The position numbers were made by a program, and so were the translations under genes. The notes beneath the pieces were generated by a model. It was not told the DNA's origin and did no database searches. It worked only from the letters and a program-made list of their open reading frames with translations. Shown here one piece after another: positions 1-6,477 of a stretch of 17,567 nucleotides of DNA. Within the stretch, counting starts at the first letter, position 1. Every line of letters begins with the position of its first letter. Source of the DNA: Cellvibrionaceae bacterium (GTDB taxonomy: Bacteria; Pseudomonadota; Gammaproteobacteria; Pseudomonadales; Cellvibrionaceae); the NCBI GenBank assembly GCA_025800435.1, contig JAOXRV010000214.1:1-17567 (forward strand). Reading direction: 5' to 3'.

Positions 1-6
1 CTTACA

Positions 7-2031
7 CTAGTCTTCGCTGGCTTCAAAGTCTAACAGCAGCGCGCCGCCGTCCACCAGTTCGCCCGCGGCAAAGAAAAAGTCTTTAACCACACCGGCGGCG
101 GGGGCGCGAATGGTGTGCTCCATTTTCATCGCCTCCATCACCAGTAGGGCATCGCCTTTTTCAACCCTGCTGCCGGCCTTAACCAGGTGGGTGACCATGG
201 TGCCGTTCATGGGCGCAACCAGACCGCCTTCGCCGCCGCTATCCTGGTCTTCACCGGTGTCGGGCACGGCCAGTTTAAAGCTGACTGCGCCGCTTGGGGT
301 GTAGAGGCTAAAACCGTCACCGTGGGCGGCAATGGTGGCGCTTTGACGGTGGCCGTTAAGGTCTGCGCGCAGTTCATTGCCTTCGAGAATACCCTGGGCG
401 GAAACGGTTTGTTCGCCCCAGGCGATGGTGTAAGTCGCCTGGCCATGGCGCTCTTCAACCGTGATGTCCAAGGGGTATTCCTGCTCGTGGTGCAAAATGG
501 TGATGAGCTGTTTGTGGGGCTCGTTTAAACGCCAGTTGTCCGGGTTGTTCCAGGGTGAGGTGGCATCGATACTGGCCGCAGCTTTTGCTTGGGCGGCCTG
601 GGCTTGCTGCAACATGATATAGAGACCGGCCAGGGGCAGTTCCTGTTGCAGGGTCTGCTGATCGTCGTGGAAGATCTCGGCGCTGTGCTTTTCAATAAAG
701 CCGGTATCCAAATCCGCCGCCTTAAAGGCTTTGGCATTGGCCAGGTTATACAAAAAGTCCAGGTTGGTGGTAGTGCCGGAGATGCGGTATTCCTTCAGCG
801 CCTTGCTCAGCCGGGCCAGGGCTTTTTCACGGCTCTCGTCCCAGACAATTAGTTTGGCAATCATCGGGTCATAATAGACGCTGACCTCATCGCCCTGGCG
901 CACGCCGGTATCCACCCGCACAAATTCGCTCTCTTCGGGTGGCTGTAAAAACTCCAGCACGCCGGTGGCGGGCAAAAAGTCGTTGTCTGGGTCTTCGGCG
1001 TAAACCCGGGCCTCAAACGCGTGGCCGTTAATACTTAGCTGATCTTGGCTTAGCGGTAGATCTTCGCCGGCGGCGACGCGCAGCTGCCATTCCACCAGGT
1101 CTTGGCCACTAATATATTCGGTCACCGGGTGTTCGACCTGCAGGCGGGTGTTCATTTCCATAAAGTAGAAGGCGCCATCGGTGTCGAGCAAAAATTCCAC
1201 CGTGCCCGCGCCCTGGTAATTAATCGCCTGGGCGGCTTTTAGGGCGGCTTTTCCCATCTCGACGCGCAGCTCGGGGCTCATGCCCGGGGCTGGGGCCTCT
1301 TCAATTACCTTTTGGTGGCGGCGCTGAACCGAGCAGTCGCGCTCGAATAGGTACACGCCATTACCCTTGCTATCGCAAAAGACTTGAATCTCCACATGGC
1401 GGGGCTGGGTCAGGTATTTTTCCACCAGCATATGGTCGTCGCCAAAGGCGTTCATGGATTCGCGCTTGGCCGCCTCCAAACCCTCGTCAAATTCGGCCTC
1501 GTTCCACACTTGGCGCATGCCTTTGCCGCCACCACCGGCGGCGGCTTTTAGCAGCACCGGGTAGCCCATATCGTCGGCGGCTTGTTTAATAATATCCCGG
1601 CTCTGATCTTCGCCGTGGTAACCGGGCACCAGGGGTACGCCGGCCTTTTCCATAATTTGCTTGGCTGCAGATTTAGAGCCCATGGCCTCAATCGCGCCCA
1701 CTGGGGGGCCGATAAAGACGATATTGTTATCCGCACACTGGCGGCAGAAGTCGGCGTTCTCGGACAAAAAGCCATAGCCCGGGTGAATCGCCTGGGCGCC
1801 GGTGCTAAGGGCGGCGGCAATCACCTTGTCGCCCAATAAATAAGATTCCCGCGAGGGCGCGGCACCGATATGAATGGCTTCGTCGGCCATTGCCACATGC
1901 AGGGCGTGGGCGTCGGCATCGGAGTAGACGGCGACCGTGCGCACACCCATTTTTTTTGCGGTTTTAATAACCCGGCAAGCAATTTCACCGCGGTTGGCAA
2001 TCAGTATTTTGCTAAACACTTTACTCGACAT
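7..2031 (-). CDS. liuD: 3-methylcrotonyl-CoA carboxylase, biotin-containing alpha subunit
   Basis: This 674-residue protein carboxylates its own biotin with ATP and bicarbonate and passes the CO2 to LiuB, which makes 3-methylglutaconyl-CoA in leucine breakdown (cytoplasm). The biotin carboxylase part fills residues 1 to about 450: the N-terminal ILIANRGEIA motif, the Gly-rich ATP loop GGGGKGM near 166-172 and EMNTRLQVEHPVTE near 292-305. A BT-type linker region of about 150 residues follows. The C-terminal carrier domain carries EAMKMEH with the biotinyl lysine at K636 (codon at 124-126). The length is usual for MCC alpha and the gene is complete, its TAG stop lying only 6 bases from the window edge. 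The start lies 13 bases after liuC, with a weak Shine-Dalgarno, so translational coupling is likely. A geranyl-CoA or propionyl-CoA carboxylase subunit is the alternative, but the liuABC context argues for MCC. Confidence 0.95.
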   Translation of the reverse strand: MSSKVFSKILIANRGEIACRVIKTAKKMGVRTVAVYSDADAHALHVAMADEAIHIGAAPSRESYLLGDKVIAAALSTGAQAIHPGYGFLSENADFCRQCADNNIVFIGPPVGAIEAMGSKSAAKQIMEKAGVPLVPGYHGEDQSRDIIKQAADDMGYPVLLKAAAGGGGKGMRQVWNEAEFDEGLEAAKRESMNAFGDDHMLVEKYLTQPRHVEIQVFCDSKGNGVYLFERDCSVQRRHQKVIEEAPAPGMSPELRVEMGKAALKAAQAINYQGAGTVEFLLDTDGAFYFMEMNTRLQVEHPVTEYISGQDLVEWQLRVAAGEDLPLSQDQLSINGHAFEARVYAEDPDNDFLPATGVLEFLQPPEESEFVRVDTGVRQGDEVSVYYDPMIAKLIVWDESREKALARLSKALKEYRISGTTTNLDFLYNLANAKAFKAADLDTGFIEKHSAEIFHDDQQTLQQELPLAGLYIMLQQAQAAQAKAAASIDATSPWNNPDNWRLNEPHKQLITILHHEQEYPLDITVEERHGQATYTIAWGEQTVSAQGILEGNELRADLNGHRQSATIAAHGDGFSLYTPSGAVSFKLAVPDTGEDQDSGGEGGLVAPMNGTMVTHLVKAGSRVEKGDALLVMEAMKMEHTIRAPAAGVVKDFFFAAGELVDGGALLLDFEASED

Positions 2032-2044
2032 AGTCTTGTACCGT

Positions 2045-2833
2045 TTATTGAATCCAGTTGGGCGAGCGTTTTTCCAAAAAGGCGCTTAGGCCCTCTTGCC
2101 CTTGTTCGGATACCCGGATGCCGGCAATGCGGGCACTGGTATCCGCAATTAAATCACTGTCAATTTCGCGCCCGGCAATATCGGCCACCAGTTTTTTGGC
2201 CTCGGCCACCGCCCGGGGGCTATTGCCCAGCAGCGCCTCAATTAATTCATCGATCTTGTTATCGAGCTGGTCTTCTTCGACCACTTCGCTCACCAAGCCG
2301 AGGCTGGTAGCGACATCGGCCTGAAAGCGCTCGGCGGTTAAAAAGTAGCGGCGCGCCGCGCGCTGGCCCATGGCCCCAATCACATAGGGGCTAATGGTAG
2401 CGGGGATCAAGCCAATTTTAACTTCGCTTAAACAAAAGCTGGCCCGGGGGCTGGCTACCGCCAGATCGCAGCAGGCCACCAAACCCACGGCACCGCCAAA
2501 GGCCGCGCCCTGTACCCGGGCAATCGTCGGCTTGCTTAAAAAGTTTAGGCGTCTGAGCATTTCGGCCAGGGCATTGGCATCGTTTAGGTTTTCTTCGTAG
2601 CTGTAGCTGGCCATGCGTTTCATCCAGCCCAAATTGGCACCGGCAGAAAAGCTTTTGCCCTCGGCCGCCAGCACCACAATACGTACACTGTCGTCTTTAT
2701 CGGCGGCGGCAAAGGCTTGGCTCAGCTCGGCGATCACGCTATCGTCAAAGGCATTGTGAATATCCGGCCGGCCCAGGCTAATGGTGCGTACGCCGCGCGA
2801 GTCGGTATTAGTTTTTACGGTTTGCTCTGTCAT
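2045..2833 (-). CDS. liuC: Methylglutaconyl-CoA hydratase (crotonase family)
   Basis: This 262-residue crotonase-fold enzyme is predicted to hydrate 3-methylglutaconyl-CoA to HMG-CoA, the step after the LiuBD carboxylase. The crotonase signatures are visible: the oxyanion-hole segments FSAGANL (62-68) and GAAFGGA (109-115), and SEVKIGLIPA (136-145), whose E137 matches the second catalytic glutamate of enoyl-CoA hydratases. The first glutamate of the classical pair appears replaced by glycine (G117 in GGAVGL), which I take to be a feature of LiuC-type hydratases rather than damage. The start ATG is preceded by GGAG at a normal distance. The gene begins 15 bases after liuB and ends 13 bases before liuD, so all three share a transcript. 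A generic enoyl-CoA hydratase is the alternative if the operon context is ignored. Confidence 0.9.
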   Translation of the reverse strand: MTEQTVKTNTDSRGVRTISLGRPDIHNAFDDSVIAELSQAFAAADKDDSVRIVVLAAEGKSFSAGANLGWMKRMASYSYEENLNDANALAEMLRRLNFLSKPTIARVQGAAFGGAVGLVACCDLAVASPRASFCLSEVKIGLIPATISPYVIGAMGQRAARRYFLTAERFQADVATSLGLVSEVVEEDQLDNKIDELIEALLGNSPRAVAEAKKLVADIAGREIDSDLIADTSARIAGIRVSEQGQEGLSAFLEKRSPNWIQ

Positions 2834-2848
2834 TGTCGACTCCTGCGC

Positions 2849-4456
2849 TTACATGCGGAAGACACCAAATTTGGTGTCCTCGATTTCGCGGTTTAAGCTG
2901 GCGGATATACACAGGCCCAAGACCATGCGGGTGTCGGCGGGGTCGATCACGCCGTCATCCCACAGGCGCGCCGAGGCGTAATAAGGGTGCCCCTGGTGCT
3001 CGTAGTTATCGATAATCGGCTGTTTAAAGCTCGCCTCGTCAGCGGCGCTCCAGTGTTCGCCTTTGGCTTGGTATTGGTCGCGTTTAACCTGGGCCAATAC
3101 CCCGGCCGCCTGTTCGCCACCCATCACCGAGATACGCGCGTTGGGCCACATAAACAAAAACCGTGGGTCGTAGGCCCGGCCGCACATGCCGTAGTTGCCC
3201 GCACCAAAAGAACCGCCGATTAAAATGGTAAATTTGGGCACCTGGGCACAGGCCACGGCGGTAACCATTTTGGCGCCGTGTTTGGCAATACCGCCGGCCT
3301 CGTATTGTTTGCCGACCATAAAGCCGGTGATATTTTGCAAAAATACCAGCGGAATTTTGCGCTGGGCACACAGCTCCACAAAGTGAGCGCCCTTCTCGGC
3401 GGATTCGCCAAATAAAATACCATTATTGGCCACTATGCCTACCGGGTAGCCGTGGATACGGGCAAAGCCGGTAACTAAAGTAGTGCCGTAGAGGGCTTTA
3501 AATTCATCGAACTGGGAGCCATCGACAATGCGGGCAATAATTTCGCGCACATCGTAGGGCTGGCGCGAATCTTTGGGAATTACCCCGTAAATTTCTTTTG
3601 CCTCAAAGGCCGGGTCAACACTGGGCTGAATATCGCTATTGATAGGCTTTTTGCGATTTAAACGGCTGACCGCCTGGCGCACCAGTTGCAATGCGTGGTG
3701 GTCGTTCTGGGCATAGTGGTCGGCCACCCCGGAGGTGCGACAGTGTACATCGGCACCGCCTAAGTCTTCGGCGCTAACCACTTCGCCGGTGGCGGCCTTA
3801 ACCAGTGGCGGGCCACCTAAAAAGATGGTGCCTTGCTCTTTAACAATAATCGATTCATCGGCCATGGCCGGTACATAGGCGCCGCCAGCGGTACAGGAGC
3901 CCATTACCGAAGCGATCTGTGGAATATTTTTAGCCGACATATTGGCCTGGTTATAGAAGATACGGCCAAAGTGATCGCGGTCGGGGAAGACATCGTCCTG
4001 GCGCGGCAGATTGGCGCCACCGGAATCCACCAGGGAGATACAGGGCAGGTGGTTTTGCTCGGCAATGGTTTGGGCGCGCAGGTGCTTTTTAACTGTTAGC
4101 GGGTAGTAGCTGCCGCCTTTGACGGTGGCATCGTTGGCGATAATCATACACTCTTGGCCGCTGACCCGGCCGATGCCGGTAATAATGCCCGCTGCCGCTA
4201 CATGGTCGTCATAGACTTCGTGGGCGGCCAGTTGCGACAGTTCCAAAAATGGCGAGCCGGGGTCGAGCAAGTGTTTGACCCGATCGCGCGGCAGCAGTTT
4301 ACCGCGGCCGACGTGGCGGGCCTGGGAGTCTTCGCCGCCGCCCTGTTTAATGGTGTTTAGTTTGTCTCGCAGGTCGTCCACTTGGGCCTGCATATGCTCG
4401 GCGTTTTCAATAAAGTCCGCCGCGCGGGTATTGAGTTTGGTGTGCAGTGTGGCCAT
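2849..4456 (-). CDS. liuB: 3-methylcrotonyl-CoA carboxylase, carboxyltransferase beta subunit
   Basis: This 535-residue carboxyltransferase partners LiuD and moves CO2 from biotin to 3-methylcrotonyl-CoA. Both halves of the crotonase-like CT fold are present: the N-half with GSCTAGGAYVPAMADE (an oxyanion-hole motif), the C-half with GGSFGAGNYGMCGRAY and the FMWPNARISVMGGEQAAGV segment typical of MCC and PCC beta chains. I chose the ATG at 4456 (MATLHTKLN), which gives the length expected of LiuB. The frame stays open upstream to another ATG at 4612, but those 52 extra codons translate a palindromic repeat (4515-4622) and encode a low-complexity peptide, so they are very unlikely to be protein. 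The 226-base gap from liuA is much larger than the other gaps in this operon because the repeat is inserted there. GAGAA lies a little upstream of the chosen start as a modest ribosome site. Confidence 0.94.
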   Translation of the reverse strand: MATLHTKLNTRAADFIENAEHMQAQVDDLRDKLNTIKQGGGEDSQARHVGRGKLLPRDRVKHLLDPGSPFLELSQLAAHEVYDDHVAAAGIITGIGRVSGQECMIIANDATVKGGSYYPLTVKKHLRAQTIAEQNHLPCISLVDSGGANLPRQDDVFPDRDHFGRIFYNQANMSAKNIPQIASVMGSCTAGGAYVPAMADESIIVKEQGTIFLGGPPLVKAATGEVVSAEDLGGADVHCRTSGVADHYAQNDHHALQLVRQAVSRLNRKKPINSDIQPSVDPAFEAKEIYGVIPKDSRQPYDVREIIARIVDGSQFDEFKALYGTTLVTGFARIHGYPVGIVANNGILFGESAEKGAHFVELCAQRKIPLVFLQNITGFMVGKQYEAGGIAKHGAKMVTAVACAQVPKFTILIGGSFGAGNYGMCGRAYDPRFLFMWPNARISVMGGEQAAGVLAQVKRDQYQAKGEHWSAADEASFKQPIIDNYEHQGHPYYASARLWDDGVIDPADTRMVLGLCISASLNREIEDTKFGVFRM

Positions 4457-4514
4457 GGCGAATTCTCGCTTCAGGTTAAAAATAAGTTGATCGTTCGATG
4501 CGGGCTTCGGTGCC

Positions 4515-4622
4515 GAGCCTTGGGGTGGGGGTAGCTTTGCCGCTCCGAATGCTGCATCCATGCGGCGACCCCGTTCCATCCAGGAGCCTAGTCGCGCCAA
4601 AGCTGCCCCCACTCCAAGGCTC
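4515..4622 (-). repeat. Palindromic structured repeat element, copy 1 (liuA-liuB gap)
   Basis: This 108-bp element has 24-bp arms (4515-4538 and 4599-4622) that are complementary apart from two positions, which are G:T-type pairs on the plus strand. Between the arms lies a core with a small internal hairpin, GCTGCAT-CC-ATGCGGC (4551-4566). Read on the minus strand, the core contains GACTAGGCT, GGATG, AACGGGG and CATGGATG in the same order as copy 2 (14561-14670). It lies 60 bases after the liuA stop and 58 bases before the liuB start, so it must be transcribed inside the liu operon. No transposase or coding capacity is seen. I do not recognise a named family. Confidence 0.85.
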
Positions 4623-4682
4623 TTGTCCGTGCCGTGTTAGAAATAGTGCCGGTGGCGTTCAACCCAGTTTAAATGTTTGGGC

Positions 4683-5852
4683 TTATTTGGTTTCGTTAAA
4701 CAATTCACGCCCAATCAACATGCGCCGCACTTCGCTGGTGCCGGCGCCAATTTCGTAGAGTTTGGCATCGCGCAGTAGGCGGCCGGTGTCGTATTCGTTG
4801 ATATAGCCGTTGCCGCCCAGGGTTTGGATGGCTTGCAGCGCCATTTGGGTGGCTTTTTCGGCGGTGTATAGAATCACTGCGGCGGCGTCTTTGCGGGATT
4901 CTTCGCCGCGGTCGCAGGCTTTGGCCACCGCGTATAAATAGGCCCGGCTGGCGGCCAGTTCGGTGTACATATCGGCCACTTTGCCTTGCATCAGCTGGAA
5001 TTCGCCAATGGCTTGGCCAAATTGTTTGCGGTCGTGGATATAGGGCACGACAATGTCCAGACAGGCTTGCATTATGCCCACCGGGCCACCGGACAGCACG
5101 GTGCGTTCGTAGTCGAGGCCGCTCATCAGCACCGCGGCGCCCTTGTTAAGTTGGCCGAGGATATTTTGTTCGGGTACTTCGCAGTCTTGAAATACCAGTT
5201 CGCAGGTGTTGGAGCCGCGCATGCCGAGCTTGTCGAGTTTTTGGTGGCGGCTAAAGCCGGGGAAGTCGCGCTCGACAATAAAGGCGGTAATGCCACGGCT
5301 TTGGGCCTGGGTATCGGTCTTGGCGTAGATCACATAGGTGTGGGCGTCGGGGCCGTTGGTGATCCACATTTTATTGCCGTTGAGTATGTATTTATCGCCC
5401 TTTTTTTCGGCTTTGAGTTTCATGCTCACCACATCGGAGCCGGCATTGGGTTCAGACATGGCCAGGGCGCCAATGTGCTCGCCAGAGCAGAGTTTGGGCA
5501 GGTATTTGCGTTTTTGTTCGCGGCTGCCGTTTTTGCGAATTTGGTTGACGCACAAATTGGAGTGGGCGCCGTAGGATAAGCCCACCGAGGCCGAGGCCCG
5601 GGAGATTTCTTCCATTGCAATCACATGGGCCAGGTAGCCCATATTGGTGCCGCCGTATTCTTCTTCAACGGTTAGGCCCAGCAAACCCATGTCGCCAAAC
5701 TTGCGCCACATGTCCATGGGGAATTCGTTGCTCTGGTCGATCTCGGCGGCCCGGGGGGCCAGTTCGGCCTGGACAAATTGGTAGACCGCATCGCGCAGCA
5801 TGTCGATGTCCTGGCCCAGGTCAAAGTTCAATGTGGGGTAGCCTAGGTTCAT
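4683..5852 (-). CDS. liuA: Isovaleryl-CoA dehydrogenase
   Basis: This 389-residue FAD-dependent acyl-CoA dehydrogenase oxidises isovaleryl-CoA to 3-methylcrotonyl-CoA and feeds electrons to ETF. The family landmarks are in order: the flavin-contact segment ALAMSEPNAGSD (129-140), KMWITNGPDA (161-170), and the segment SGLDYERTVLSGGPVGIMQA, which aligns with isovaleryl-CoA dehydrogenases. There the catalytic base sits in helix G; here it is E249. Short- and medium-chain acyl-CoA dehydrogenases carry this base elsewhere. The C-terminal block has QTLGGNGYINEY and LYEIGAGTSEVRR. The ATG has GGAG seven bases upstream and lies 22 bases after liuR, so it is the first enzyme gene of the operon and is probably controlled by LiuR from the promoter at 6311-6339. 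Confidence 0.96.
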   Translation of the reverse strand: MNLGYPTLNFDLGQDIDMLRDAVYQFVQAELAPRAAEIDQSNEFPMDMWRKFGDMGLLGLTVEEEYGGTNMGYLAHVIAMEEISRASASVGLSYGAHSNLCVNQIRKNGSREQKRKYLPKLCSGEHIGALAMSEPNAGSDVVSMKLKAEKKGDKYILNGNKMWITNGPDAHTYVIYAKTDTQAQSRGITAFIVERDFPGFSRHQKLDKLGMRGSNTCELVFQDCEVPEQNILGQLNKGAAVLMSGLDYERTVLSGGPVGIMQACLDIVVPYIHDRKQFGQAIGEFQLMQGKVADMYTELAASRAYLYAVAKACDRGEESRKDAAAVILYTAEKATQMALQAIQTLGGNGYINEYDTGRLLRDAKLYEIGAGTSEVRRMLIGRELFNETK

Positions 5853-5874
5853 GGTATCGCTCCGTTGAATCAGC

Positions 5875-6279
5875 TTATTGTGTTTTTAAGTCGTTGAGGG
5901 CGTCGATTACCCGGTCTTCAGATTCTTGCAGGTCGAGCATCATTACTTCGATATCGTGCAGCTGTTGCTGCAGGTAATTCTTGCGTTCGCGTATCTTCGC
6001 CAGCAGGGTGCTGAGCTGGTCTTCATTGCTGCCACCGGGGTTGTACATATTGATGATGTCCCGGCTTTCATCCAGGGTCAGGCCCAGGCGTTTACCTCGC
6101 AGTATCAGCTTGAGCTTGGTGCGATCGGCGGGGGAGTATATGCGGGTTTGGCCCCGGCGCGCGGGGGTCAAGAGGCCCTTATCTTCGTAAAAGCGAATGG
6201 CGCGGGTGGTTACATCAAACTCTTTGGCGAGTTCTGAAATGCTAAAGGTGTTGTTTTTATTGTCGCTGTTGTTGTTCAC
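5875..6279 (-). CDS. liuR: MerR-family regulator of the leucine/isovalerate operon
   Basis: This is a MerR-type DNA-binding protein of about 134 residues. The N-terminal winged helix-turn-helix runs from FSISELAKEFDVTTRAIRFY to about residue 70 (AIRFYEDKGLL and GQTRIYS are family hallmarks). A C-terminal coiled-coil dimerisation helix covers roughly 88-130. LiuR proteins repress branched-chain amino-acid catabolic genes in proteobacteria. I chose the GTG at 6279 because GGAAG lies seven bases upstream. Another GTG at 6285 is too close to that site. The frame reaches a TTG at 6321, but that codon lies upstream of the predicted -10 element at 6311-6316, so it would not be on the main transcript. 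Autoregulation through the adjoining operator (6324-6339) is inferred. Confidence 0.88.
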   Translation of the reverse strand: MNNNSDNKNNTFSISELAKEFDVTTRAIRFYEDKGLLTPARRGQTRIYSPADRTKLKLILRGKRLGLTLDESRDIINMYNPGGSNEDQLSTLLAKIRERKNYLQQQLHDIEVMMLDLQESEDRVIDALNDLKTQ

Positions 6280-6310
6280 GCGCACGCTTCCAATGGGTTC
6301 AGGTCGGTCA

Positions 6311-6339
6311 ACTATAGTCAAAGTTTACGTTAACGTAAA
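6311..6339 (-). promoter_or_regulatory. Predicted promoter of the liuRABCD operon
   Basis: On the minus strand, TTTACG (6334-6339) and TATAGT (6311-6316) are separated by 17 bases, a plausible sigma70-type pair. The predicted start of transcription near 6304 leaves a leader of about 25 bases before the GTG of liuR. The LiuR-type palindrome covers the -35 element and half of the spacer, which fits repression by occlusion or MerR-type distortion. Confidence 0.6.
6324..6339. promoter_or_regulatory. LiuR operator (perfect 16-bp palindrome)
   Basis: TTTACGTTAACGTAAA is a perfect 16-bp inverted repeat in the liuR-carboxylase intergenic region. It resembles, from memory, the LiuR binding motif described for proteobacterial branched-chain amino-acid regulons. 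It lies 44 bases upstream of the chosen liuR start and 138 bases upstream of the divergent carboxylase. I saw no second copy in the window. Confidence 0.82.
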
Positions 6340-6477
6340 GGTAAGCCTTGTTTGGCGTGCTTGTTTTTTTGAGTGCCTGGCCGGTCTCGCCACCGGGCGC
6401 CTATATAAACCCTGTTATTTACCGCCCCAAGCTGGCAGGCTGTAGTGTTTATCGTGAGCGTATTTTAGGAAGCCCTT

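Noticed and set aside
4457..4612. 52-residue N-terminal extension of LiuB from an upstream ATG
   Set aside because: The codons run through the palindromic repeat, the peptide is Ala/Pro/Gly-rich with no family resemblance, and the ATG at 4456 gives the normal LiuB length.
4986..5579. Open frame of 197 codons antisense to liuA (and similar long frames at 7779-8483 and 8686-9249 antisense to the carboxylase)
   Set aside because: They are mirror images of well-recognised genes in GC-rich codons and have no recognisable domain or convincing ribosome site.
6363..6370. T-rich run after TTGTTTGGCGTGC as a terminator
   Set aside because: No stable stem precedes it, and it lies between two divergent genes where no transcript needs to end.
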